Shown here piece by piece: positions 31,059 through 39,658 of a stretch of DNA of 64,000 bases. Source of the stretch: JAJRXR01 sp041987545. GTDB taxonomy: Bacteria > Planctomycetota > Phycisphaerae > Phycisphaerales > UBA1924. The stretch lies in the NCBI GenBank assembly GCA_041987545.1, contig JBHIWH010000009.1:105263-169262 (forward strand). Direction: 5' to 3'. Positions within the stretch are counted from its first letter, which is position 1; each line of letters starts with the position of its first letter. The position numbers and the translations under genes were made by a program. The notes below the pieces were generated by a model. The model was not told the origin of the DNA, did no database searches, and saw nothing but the letters and a program-made list of their open reading frames with translations.

Positions 31059-33929
31059 GTGGCGCGGGGGCGCGAGGACCACCTGACGCCGACGGAGATC
31101 GACGCGATCGCGTCGGGGGCGGCGGCGGACGACGCGGCGCGGACGCACCTGGAGGCGTGCTCGGCGTGCCGCGGTCGGGTCGCCGAGGTCGGCGACGAAC
31201 TCGGATTCCTCACGAGGGTGCGCCAGCTCGCGTCCGGGCGGCTCGCGCCCGAGGGGGCGCCGCGGCTGGCGGGGTACCGCATCGTCGGCGAGGCGGGCGT
31301 GGGCGCCCAGGGGGTCGTGTACCGCGCCGTCCAGGAGAGCACGGCGAGAGAGGTCGCGATCAAGGTCGTCGCGGGCGGCGACGACGGGTGGCGTTCCAGG
31401 CGCGAGGCCGAGATCGTCGGCGCCCTGAGACACCCCGGGATCGTCATGGTCCACGAGGCCAGGGAGGTCGGGGACGGGCGCACCGCGATCGTGATGGAGT
31501 ACGTCGAGGGCGCGCCGATCGATCTGTGGGCGAGGCCCGTGTCGGGCACGCCCAGGGCGCGGGACGAGGCGCTGCGAATGTTCGCGGGCGTGTGCGCCGC
31601 GATCCACCACGCGCACCTGAACGGCGTGATCCACCGGGACATCAAGCCCCAGAACATCCTCGTGCGCAAGGCCGGGTCGCCGGTCGTGCTGGACTTCGGC
31701 GTCGCACGCCGGGGCGGGGCGCTGCGCACCCACGCGGGCGAGCTCGCGGGCACGCCCGCCTACGCCTCACCCGAGCAGGTCGGCGGGGACCCCAACGCCG
31801 TCGACGCGCTGACCGACGTTTACTCGCTCGGCGTGCTGCTGTACACGCTGCTGACGGGCGCCCTGCCCTACGCCCTCGAGGGATCGCTGCTCGAGATGGC
31901 CGCCACGATCCGTGAGGCGGAGCCGACGCCCATGCGCCGCCTCGACCCGACGATCCCGGCCGAGCTGGAGATGGTCGTCGGGCGCGCGATGCAGAAGGAC
32001 AAGCGCGACCGGTACCAGTCCGCGGCGGCGCTCGGGTCGGACGTCGAGCGGTTCCTGCGGGGCCTGCCCGTCGAGGCGTGCGGCGAGTCGGCGTGGTACC
32101 TGACCAGGAAACTCGTCTCGCGGCACAGGTGGCGCGTCGTCGGCGGGGTGGCCGCGGCCCTGCTGGCGCTGGCGGCCCTCGGGCTGAGTGTCCGCAGCCT
32201 GTCGATGGCCGCGGACGCCGAGCGCCGGGCGGCCGAGCAGCGCGAGCAGGCGCGCCTGGAGGAGATCAGGCTGCGGGCCGTCACCGAGCTGTTCCGCCAG
32301 GTGCTGCCGGGGGCGGACCCGAGCAAGCCCGAGGTCGGGGACGCGGTGGCCGCCGGACTCAGCCGGCTGTACTTCCGGCTCGACTCGGGCGCGTACGCCG
32401 ACGAGCCCGAGCTGGACCAGGAGATCCGCCGTCTTTGGGGCAGCGTGTACACGGGGCTGGGCACCGGGAAGGGGACGCAGTTCGTCGAGTACGCGGAGGT
32501 CGCGCTGCGGAACGGGCTGGTGCGACTGCGCGAGCACGACCCGGGCGCGCAGACGCCCGAGATCGCCGCGGGGCTGCACGGGCTGGCGGGCGTCCTGCTC
32601 GTCCGCGGCAGGCTGGGCGAGGCAGAGACGCTCGCGCTCGACGCCCTGCGCATGCGCGAGCGGACGCTCGGCCCGACGCATCCCTCCGTCGGTGAGTCAC
32701 TGGGGCTGCTCGCGACGATCTGCATGCGGCAGGGGAGGACCCCCGAGGCGGTCGCGTACGCCGACCGGTCCATCGAGCTTCTCGGGGACGCCACGACGGG
32801 CCGCGGGCCCGCATGGAGCTCGATGATCGCGATCAAGGCCCGGGCGGCGCTGGATGATCAGGACGCGGCCCGGGCCGAGCCGCTCGTCGCCCAGGCGCTC
32901 CGCGCCCGGCTCCGGGGCATGTCGCCCGACGACCCGGCGCTGCTCGAGTCGCTCGCGCAGGCGGGCGAGCTGTGCGCCCTGTCCCCGGGCGCCCTCGGCG
33001 GCGGCGTCGAGCAGGTATGGGGACAGGACGCGGCGTCGGCGGCGGACGCGGTCGCGGCTGACATTCTCATACTCCGCGGGGCGGCCGTCATGCCGGCGCC
33101 GCGGCTGGCGCGGACCGGGCGGACCGCGGCGATCTCGCGCGTGCTCCGCCTGCAGGCAACGCTGCTCGGCGCCGACGACCCCGCGGCCGTCGGCATGCTC
33201 ATGGCCCAGTTCCAAGAAGCCTGGGTGGAGGGGTACATCGACACCCGGATCGAGGCGACGCTGCGCGCCGCCGACATCCTCGCCGACCGGTTCGGGGAGT
33301 CAGACCTGAGCGTGCTCATGTGCGTGGAGCAGGCCGCGGTCGCGGAGGTGTACGCCGGGCGGGCCGAGCGGGCGGCGCCCCTGGGCGAGCGCGCCGACGC
33401 GATCTGGGCGTCGATCCCCGACGGCGCCCGCGACGAGCTGCTCGCCGCGAACTCGCGCCGACGCCTCGGCTGGTACCTCGACCTGGCGGGGCGGCACGAG
33501 GAAGCGGTCGGCGTCTACGAATCCGCGCTGGCGTCGTTCTCGGCCCAGCTCTCGCCGGACCACTACCTCATCGCGCTGACGCGGGCCGGGCTGGCAATGG
33601 GCCACGCCGGGATCGGCGACCTCGAGCGGGCCGAGGCGCTCTCGCTCGAGGCCTCCCGCGTCTTCGAGGTCGAGTACGCCATCCCCGCGGACACCTCGGC
33701 GCACATCCGGTTCGCTCGCGGGCACGTGCTGATGCTCCTGGGCCGGGACGCCGAGGCCCGCCCATTCCTCGAGGGAGCGTGGGCGGACGCGTACGGCGTG
33801 AACTCGGGGACCTCCTTCGCCTGGCGGAACATGCTGATCGAGGACATGGTCGGCGTCTGCACCGCGCTCGGAGACGGGCCCGGGGCGGATGCCTGGCGGG
33901 CCCGTGGAGCGCCGCCCGGCTCGGGCTAG
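31059..33929 (+). CDS. Ser/Thr kinase with N-terminal zinc-finger (anti-sigma-like) and C-terminal TPR domains
   Basis: 956 residues from GTG 31059. His30-X3-Cys34-X2-Cys37 (HLEACSAC) is the zinc-binding anti-sigma motif. Kinase about 72-345: GEAGVGAQGVVY loop, Lys102, HRDIKPQN at 192-199, DFG 212-214, SPEQ. Membrane helix about 352-375. The outer 570 residues are TPR repeats (for example LHGLAGVLLVRGRLGEAETL) in the planctomycete kinase-TPR style. Gene order sigma factor then this kinase suggests the cytoplasmic zinc finger holds the sigma factor and the TPR part senses outside signals. Confidence 0.93.
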   Translation: MARGREDHLTPTEIDAIASGAAADDAARTHLEACSACRGRVAEVGDELGFLTRVRQLASGRLAPEGAPRLAGYRIVGEAGVGAQGVVYRAVQESTAREVAIKVVAGGDDGWRSRREAEIVGALRHPGIVMVHEAREVGDGRTAIVMEYVEGAPIDLWARPVSGTPRARDEALRMFAGVCAAIHHAHLNGVIHRDIKPQNILVRKAGSPVVLDFGVARRGGALRTHAGELAGTPAYASPEQVGGDPNAVDALTDVYSLGVLLYTLLTGALPYALEGSLLEMAATIREAEPTPMRRLDPTIPAELEMVVGRAMQKDKRDRYQSAAALGSDVERFLRGLPVEACGESAWYLTRKLVSRHRWRVVGGVAAALLALAALGLSVRSLSMAADAERRAAEQREQARLEEIRLRAVTELFRQVLPGADPSKPEVGDAVAAGLSRLYFRLDSGAYADEPELDQEIRRLWGSVYTGLGTGKGTQFVEYAEVALRNGLVRLREHDPGAQTPEIAAGLHGLAGVLLVRGRLGEAETLALDALRMRERTLGPTHPSVGESLGLLATICMRQGRTPEAVAYADRSIELLGDATTGRGPAWSSMIAIKARAALDDQDAARAEPLVAQALRARLRGMSPDDPALLESLAQAGELCALSPGALGGGVEQVWGQDAASAADAVAADILILRGAAVMPAPRLARTGRTAAISRVLRLQATLLGADDPAAVGMLMAQFQEAWVEGYIDTRIEATLRAADILADRFGESDLSVLMCVEQAAVAEVYAGRAERAAPLGERADAIWASIPDGARDELLAANSRRRLGWYLDLAGRHEEAVGVYESALASFSAQLSPDHYLIALTRAGLAMGHAGIGDLERAEALSLEASRVFEVEYAIPADTSAHIRFARGHVLMLLGRDAEARPFLEGAWADAYGVNSGTSFAWRNMLIEDMVGVCTALGDGPGADAWRARGAPPGSG

Positions 33930-33966
33930 CGCGCCTCCTGGTTTTCCGGACTCCGGTTCCCCCGCC

Positions 33967-34803
33967 TTACGGGCAGGCCCCCGAGAAGCACTGCAGGAAC
34001 CCGATCACGTCTGAGAAGTCGAGCTGGCCGAAGGGCAGCGCGACGTCGCACGGGCACTCCTCGACGATCGTCTCGATCAGCTCGTGCGTGACCGTGACCG
34101 TCGGGGGCCCCGCGACCGCCATCGTGACGGTGTCGAACGAGGTGAACTCGGTCTGGACGTTCTCGGCGTGGACCTCGACGTGATCGACGCCGAGGAGTTC
34201 ACCGCCGCCCAAGAGAATGATGCGCGACGTGTCCCACGTCCAGTCGAACACCCAGCTGTGGCTCGGCCAGTGGAAGTGGGCGCTGAACCCGTTGACGAAC
34301 CCCGGGTCGAGCTCGACCGGGTCGCCCGAGAGGGCGAATGGCCCGGCGACGGGCGCGGGCAGGACCTCCTCGGCCAGCACCGTGCCGTGCGAGGAGTACA
34401 CCACGCGGACGCTCGACGGCTGGATCGCGCCGAAGTCGAACGACACCGTCGGGATGCCCGACGCGTGCTCGAACGTCATCGAGCAGGCCTCCTCGGGGGC
34501 GCCGGAGTTCCCGACTCCGACGCAGCCTAGACGGACGGAAGTGTCGAGGACGACATCGCGGACGCCCCGGACATCGATGAAGATGCCCTGGCGGGTGGCG
34601 CCCGGCGGGGGCGGCGGGATCGTGATATCGACGCCGTCCTTGCCCGTGCTGCCGAGGTTGTTGATGGCCAGGCCCTCGGGGGTCATGACCAGGTCGGCGC
34701 CGCCGAGCGCGGTGTGCTGCAGCCCGAAATACTCCTGGGCGACCGCGGGCGATGCGCTCGTGAGTGCGAGGATGGCGAGAGAGGGCAAGATGCGGGAGAT
34801 CAT
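33967..34803 (-). CDS. Secreted protein with GC-type dockerin-like C-terminus
   Basis: 278 residues. Signal peptide ends near PAVAQE. The middle is beta-rich with no named family. The last 30 residues (CPCDVALPFG then QLDFSDVIGFLQCFSGACP) are the planctomycete GC-type dockerin-like module with one DFSDVI motif and the Cys-Pro end. CAGGAG precedes ATG 34803. Probably exported and anchored or assembled at the surface through that module. Confidence 0.75.
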   Translation of the reverse strand: MISRILPSLAILALTSASPAVAQEYFGLQHTALGGADLVMTPEGLAINNLGSTGKDGVDITIPPPPPGATRQGIFIDVRGVRDVVLDTSVRLGCVGVGNSGAPEEACSMTFEHASGIPTVSFDFGAIQPSSVRVVYSSHGTVLAEEVLPAPVAGPFALSGDPVELDPGFVNGFSAHFHWPSHSWVFDWTWDTSRIILLGGGELLGVDHVEVHAENVQTEFTSFDTVTMAVAGPPTVTVTHELIETIVEECPCDVALPFGQLDFSDVIGFLQCFSGACP

Positions 34804-35043
34804 GGCAAGCTCCTGTGTTGTGGGCGGCCCGCCGTCGAGTCCTCTCGGCGCACGGGCGGCCGGTTCAATGGAGACTTGACGCGAGGACCCAGGACCTTGC
34901 AGGCGTCGCCGGAGAATCTCCCGGATTGGCTCAGGGACCTCTGGTCGGGGTCGGCGTGCCCTCGCCCTCGTCCCCCCCGCCCTCGGCGCGGAGTTCGTTA
35001 CACTCGACCCCGGCTGGGAGCCCATTCCTGGGGGACGCGAGGC

Positions 35044-36210
35044 ATGCCGCGGACATCCGGATCGAGTCGTGCGAAAACCCGTGCGCGCGCGTGCGGAACC
35101 GATCGCAGCGGGCCAGAACGACTCCGAGCGCCGCTGGTCAGCCGGCTCGCCCTGCTCCTCGCCTGCGTCGCGGTGCTGGCCGGCTGCTCCCTGAGCGGCC
35201 CGACCTCGATCCGGACCAGCCGCACCAACTACAACGCCGCGATCGCCGAGACCTCCAGCGAGCAGCTCCTGCTCAACCTGGTCCGCCTGCGATACCGGGA
35301 CGTCCCCCTGTTCCTCGAGGTCTCGTCGGTCACCACGTCGTTCGAGATCGCGGCCGACGGCAGCGCGACCGCCGCGATCTCGACGCCGGACATCGACCTG
35401 CTCACCCTCCGCAGCGGCCTCCGCCTCTCCGAGCGCCCCTCGGTCACCTACCTGCCCCTGCAGGGCGAGCAGTTCGTTCGGAAGCTGATGACGCCGCTGG
35501 AGACCGAGACGCTCGCGCTCATGTACCACTCCGGGTGGTCGATCGAGCGGATCCTCAAGGTGTGCGTGCAGCGGCTGGGCCCGCTGGAGAACGCCCCGCG
35601 CGCCTCCGGCCCGACGCCGCGCCAGGTCCCGAGGTACGAGGGCTTCTTCGAGGCGACAGACCTGCTCCAGGCACTCTGGCAGAGGGGCGACCTCGAGCTT
35701 GGCTTGTCGGCAGAGGAGGGCAGCAGCGCGCTGGTCATCCGGTTCGACCACGACGCGTCCCGCTCCTCGGAAGTGCAGCGCCTCAAGGAGCTCCTCCAGC
35801 TGCCGGCCGGCGACGAACTCCGCGGCCTGACCGCGAGCCAGACTGAGATCACCGGCGAGGGCGTCGGGCTCGTGACCCGCTCGATCATGGCGTCGATGTT
35901 CTTCCTGTCCCAGGGCGTGATCCCGCCCGAGCGCGACGTCCAGCGTGGAAACGTCACCCTCACGCTCGACGACGAGGGCGAGCCGTTCGACTGGCTCCGC
36001 ATCACCGGCGGCCTGATGCACATCGAGTCCGGGCCGTCGGCGCCCGACTCCGCCTACGTCGCGGTCCGCTACCGCAAGACCTGGTTCTGGATCAGGGACA
36101 ACGACCTGGACTCCAAGGCCACCTTCGCCCTGCTGGGCCAGCTGCTCGAGCTGCAGTCGGGCGGCGTCCAGGGGACCAAGCCGGTGCTGACCCTGCCCAT
36201 CGGCGTGTAG
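35044..36210 (+). CDS. Lipoprotein of unknown function
   Basis: 388 residues. A long basic lead (RALLxR-type, about 30 residues) then signal LALLLACVAVLAGC with lipobox VLAGC. Body: SRTNYNAAIAETSSEQLLLN, LRYRDVPLFLEVSSVTTSFE, and a C-terminal part YVAVRYRKTWFWIRDNDLDS that is typical of a planctomycete/proteobacterial lipoprotein family with LLxLVRLRYRDxPxFL; function unknown to me. ATG 35044 is the only sensible start. Confidence 0.75.
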   Translation: MPRTSGSSRAKTRARACGTDRSGPERLRAPLVSRLALLLACVAVLAGCSLSGPTSIRTSRTNYNAAIAETSSEQLLLNLVRLRYRDVPLFLEVSSVTTSFEIAADGSATAAISTPDIDLLTLRSGLRLSERPSVTYLPLQGEQFVRKLMTPLETETLALMYHSGWSIERILKVCVQRLGPLENAPRASGPTPRQVPRYEGFFEATDLLQALWQRGDLELGLSAEEGSSALVIRFDHDASRSSEVQRLKELLQLPAGDELRGLTASQTEITGEGVGLVTRSIMASMFFLSQGVIPPERDVQRGNVTLTLDDEGEPFDWLRITGGLMHIESGPSAPDSAYVAVRYRKTWFWIRDNDLDSKATFALLGQLLELQSGGVQGTKPVLTLPIGV

Positions 36211-36231
36211 CCCAGCGGCCTCGGCGACCTC

Positions 36232-39200
36232 TCACGGGCGCCGGCGGTCCGGCCGGATCCGCACGTTTCGAAACTCGACCCGCAGCGGCTCGGCCAGGTC
36301 GCCAACATCGTGCACCTGGAACCCGATGTGCCCCGCGCCCGTGGCCGCGTCGAAGACCTCCGCCGCCGGCACGCCGTTGATCCACGTCCGGATCACCGGG
36401 CCCCGGGCCACGACACGAATCTCGTTCCACTCGCCCGGGCGAAAGGCACGGCGGGCGTACGGCGCCGCGTGCAGCGGGTGCAGCCAGCCCCGCCGACGCT
36501 CGTCGTAGATCCCGCCCGTGTACGAGCGCTCGCTCGGATCCAGCTCGACCTGGTACCCGCGGAGCCCGCCGCCGCGGTTGTCGGCGCCCCCGACGACGTG
36601 GCTCCGCACCTGCACGCCCGAGTTGAGCCGCGGATCGACCCTCGCCTCGTAGTTCAGCTCGAAGTCCGCGTAGGTCCCGCGCGTCGTGAAAAACGTGTTG
36701 GGCGAGCCCGGCGTCGACGTCCCGGTCAAAACGCCGTCGGCAAGCTCGAACCCGGCGTGCCCGCCCCGGACCATCCAGTCCCCCTCGCCTGTGTCCGCGA
36801 GCAGGTCGATCCACCCGCCCGGCTCGTAGTCGGCGTCGGACAGCGGCGCGATCCACAAGTTGCGGTACCGCACCGGGCCCTCGGCGCCCGACGCGTGGTC
36901 CTGCAGACGCAGCGGGCCGATCTGCACATCGAGCCCCTCGGCGGGTCGCTCGGCGTTGGCCCGCTGCGCGCCCGTGCCGTGCGGCAGGGCGACGTCGTCG
37001 TGAACCAGCACGCCGTTCCAGTAGACCGAGACGCGTGCGTCCTCCGTCTTCACGCCGCCCTCGAACCTGGGCGCGCGGAACCAGATGTCGTACGCCTGCC
37101 ACGCGCCGGGGCCGCGGGACGCGTTCGCGTCGGGGCGTTTGATGTTGTAGATCGCGCCGGCCTCGTTGAGCGCCGGGCGGTCAGGCCCCGTCGGCGTGCC
37201 CAGCACCTGGATCTCGTACCGGCTCTGGAGGTACACGCCGCTGTTGCCCGCGAGCTGGCCCTCCCCCCCGGGCGGGCTGAGCCACTCGACGTGCAGCCGC
37301 GCGTCGGCGAACTCCGTCGTGCTCACCAGGTCCCCGCTGCCCTCCCCCACCGCTAGCCAGCCCGGCCCCTTGAGCAGGTCGTCCTGCGTCGAGGCCTCGG
37401 GCGGGAACTCCGCGCCCTCGTACCGCAGCGCCGCGGCGGTACTTCTCCCCGTCAGCGCCACCGCGCCCGCGGGGGGCAAAACGCCGACGCCCACCGCGTC
37501 CGTCTCGATCTCGACACCATCGATGGACGACGGCCTGATCGGCTCGGCGCCCGGGATCGCGTTGAGCGTGTACCAGGCCTCGGTGGACCAGATCGCCTCG
37601 CCGTCCACGCTCACAGGGTCCGTCCGCAGCGCATAGCACCGCCCGGCCTCGAACCCGTCCAAGACGATCCGGACGCCCATGCCGTCCGGCGTCGGCGTGG
37701 CTCGGGCGACCGCGTGCGAACGCTCGTCGACCTTCGGCCCGCCGTAGACCCCGGTCGGCTCGTACGTCCACGACGTGACGGCGTAGTTCTCGGCGACCGC
37801 CAGCCAGGCCGGATCGACCGGCTTGGTGAACGCGATCCGAAACCCGTCGGGCGCCGCCCGGACGCTGTGCATCTCGAACGCGGTCCGCCCGCTGGGCGTG
37901 AGCCGCTGCAGCCCGAACTGCGTGCCGCGCCAGTTCCAGTTGCCCCCCGCGCCGATGCCGCCGACGTACAGCGACCCGTCCGGGCCCCACGCCATGCGGT
38001 TCACGCCCGACTCCAGCCCCTGCGTGAACCGGAACAGCGCGCCCTGGAGCCGGCCCCGGACACGCTCGAGCATGACCCGCCGAACACCGCCGGCCGTCAG
38101 TTCTCCGACCAGCAGTTGCCCCGCGTACGGGCCCGACTCGATGACCAGCGGCTGCGTCGGCGAGTTGCAGACCTCGTTGTGGGGCATCAGCACCGCCGCG
38201 GGCGTCCGCGTCCGATCGCACAGCACGCTCGGATGCCCGCCCAACGGAAACCGGTCGGCCAGCCTGGGGACCGGGTTCGTCCAGTTGTAGTGCCCGTAGA
38301 ACCGCCCGGGCGTGATCTCCGCGAGCAGGCTCGTCGGCATCCACGTGCCCTGGTTGTCCAGGTACACCATCGCCCCGTCGGCCGCGAACCCGAGCCCGTT
38401 GGGCGTGCGCAGACCGCCCGCGATCACGCGCGTCGAGCCGGTCCCGATGTCGATCTCGACGAGGCCGCCCCGCATCGGGCCGTTGGGCCCCGCGTTCTCC
38501 TGCATCCCCTCCCACCCCGGCGGGGCCATGGCCGTCGACAGCGCGGTGTACAGCTTTCCATCCCGATGCACGAGGCCGAAGGCGAACTGGTGATAGTTCC
38601 AGCCCTCCCAGCCCCGGCCCACCACCTCGTGCGTCTCGAAGAACCCGTCGCCGTCGCGGTCCAGCAGACGCTCGACGCCCAGGCGGTTGGCAACGTACAG
38701 GACGCCGTCCACGACGCACAGCCCCGTCGGCTCGTACAGCCCGCCGGCGATGCGCGTCCGCGTCACGCCCCCCGGTTCGTCGGCGTCGAGGTTCGCCAGC
38801 GCGTAAAGCGAGTCGGGCGCCTTGGACTCGATGTCGGGCAGCTCGCGGTCGTCGCGCTGGAGCGGGTCGAACGTCCCGATGACCAGCCGCCCGTCGGGGA
38901 GGAACGCCATCGCGCCGACCTTCGGCTCGTAGCCCGGCGGGCGGATCGTGGACAGCTCCCAGCCCGGGTGCACCCCCTGGAGCGGCGCGCGGTCGCCGGG
39001 ACGCCGCCCCCCCTCGATCCGCTTGACGCCCGGCGATGTCACGCGCGTCAGGTCGCGCTCGGCGCGCAGACTCTCGGTCGGGATCGTCGCCCAGCCCTCA
39101 GCGCCCGGCGTGAGCCACTCGAGGCGGAGGACGCGGGCGCCGACGTAGTCAAAGTGCTCGACGAAGAAGTCGTGTGCGCCGGCGTCGAGCCGGCGGGGCG

Positions 39201-39606
39201 GGCTCATGAGCGAGATGGCGCCGTGGCGCCCGTCGTTGTCGAGGACGACGTCGCCGTCGATCGTGAGGCGCGAGCCGTCGTCGCTGGTGAGGCGGAACCG
39301 GTACTCGCCCGGGGTCTCGATCAGGAGCCGGGCGATGACGTGCGTGACGAACGGGGCGGCGACGCCCGCGAAGTCGTCGTCGTTGTAGTCGATCAGGTCG
39401 CGCCGCTGATCGAGGTTGGGCGTCTGGTCCGGGGCGAGCCGCGGGATCTCCTCGAGATTCTCGGCGACCTCGTACACGCGGAACGTGACGCCGGGGTCGG
39501 TCTCGCCCGTCGCCTGCTGGCCCCCCGCGTGCTGGCCAGGCGCGAGACCGCACGAGAGCAGCAACGGGGCGATCAGCGCCGTGACGAATCGGGCTCGGGC
39601 TCGCAT
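36232..39606 (-). CDS. Large secreted PA14 / beta-propeller / double DUF1080 protein
   Basis: 1,124 residues from ATG 39606. A signal peptide with a possible lipobox (LLSCG). PA14 about 45-160 (ETPGEYRFRLTSDDGSRLTI, DYVGARVLRLEW). Glucose/PQQ-type propeller about 200-660 (VGAMAFLPDGRLVIGTFDPL, EPTGLCVVDGVLYVANRLGV, NGLGFAADGAMVYLDNQGTW). Then two DUF1080 (concanavalin-like, 3-keto-disaccharide hydrolase-type) domains about 730-920 and 930-1120 (SGVYLQSRYEIQVLG; SGVQVRSHVVGGADNRGGG). Likely extracellular sugar or glycoconjugate binding or cleavage. The double DUF1080 end is common in planctomycetes; the full combination is large. Confidence 0.88.
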   Translation of the reverse strand: MRARARFVTALIAPLLLSCGLAPGQHAGGQQATGETDPGVTFRVYEVAENLEEIPRLAPDQTPNLDQRRDLIDYNDDDFAGVAAPFVTHVIARLLIETPGEYRFRLTSDDGSRLTIDGDVVLDNDGRHGAISLMSPPRRLDAGAHDFFVEHFDYVGARVLRLEWLTPGAEGWATIPTESLRAERDLTRVTSPGVKRIEGGRRPGDRAPLQGVHPGWELSTIRPPGYEPKVGAMAFLPDGRLVIGTFDPLQRDDRELPDIESKAPDSLYALANLDADEPGGVTRTRIAGGLYEPTGLCVVDGVLYVANRLGVERLLDRDGDGFFETHEVVGRGWEGWNYHQFAFGLVHRDGKLYTALSTAMAPPGWEGMQENAGPNGPMRGGLVEIDIGTGSTRVIAGGLRTPNGLGFAADGAMVYLDNQGTWMPTSLLAEITPGRFYGHYNWTNPVPRLADRFPLGGHPSVLCDRTRTPAAVLMPHNEVCNSPTQPLVIESGPYAGQLLVGELTAGGVRRVMLERVRGRLQGALFRFTQGLESGVNRMAWGPDGSLYVGGIGAGGNWNWRGTQFGLQRLTPSGRTAFEMHSVRAAPDGFRIAFTKPVDPAWLAVAENYAVTSWTYEPTGVYGGPKVDERSHAVARATPTPDGMGVRIVLDGFEAGRCYALRTDPVSVDGEAIWSTEAWYTLNAIPGAEPIRPSSIDGVEIETDAVGVGVLPPAGAVALTGRSTAAALRYEGAEFPPEASTQDDLLKGPGWLAVGEGSGDLVSTTEFADARLHVEWLSPPGGEGQLAGNSGVYLQSRYEIQVLGTPTGPDRPALNEAGAIYNIKRPDANASRGPGAWQAYDIWFRAPRFEGGVKTEDARVSVYWNGVLVHDDVALPHGTGAQRANAERPAEGLDVQIGPLRLQDHASGAEGPVRYRNLWIAPLSDADYEPGGWIDLLADTGEGDWMVRGGHAGFELADGVLTGTSTPGSPNTFFTTRGTYADFELNYEARVDPRLNSGVQVRSHVVGGADNRGGGLRGYQVELDPSERSYTGGIYDERRRGWLHPLHAAPYARRAFRPGEWNEIRVVARGPVIRTWINGVPAAEVFDAATGAGHIGFQVHDVGDLAEPLRVEFRNVRIRPDRRRP

Positions 39607-39658
39607 CCGCGCATCGTACACGGGCCCGATCGGTCCCGGCCCGCCGCCCGCGATCCCG

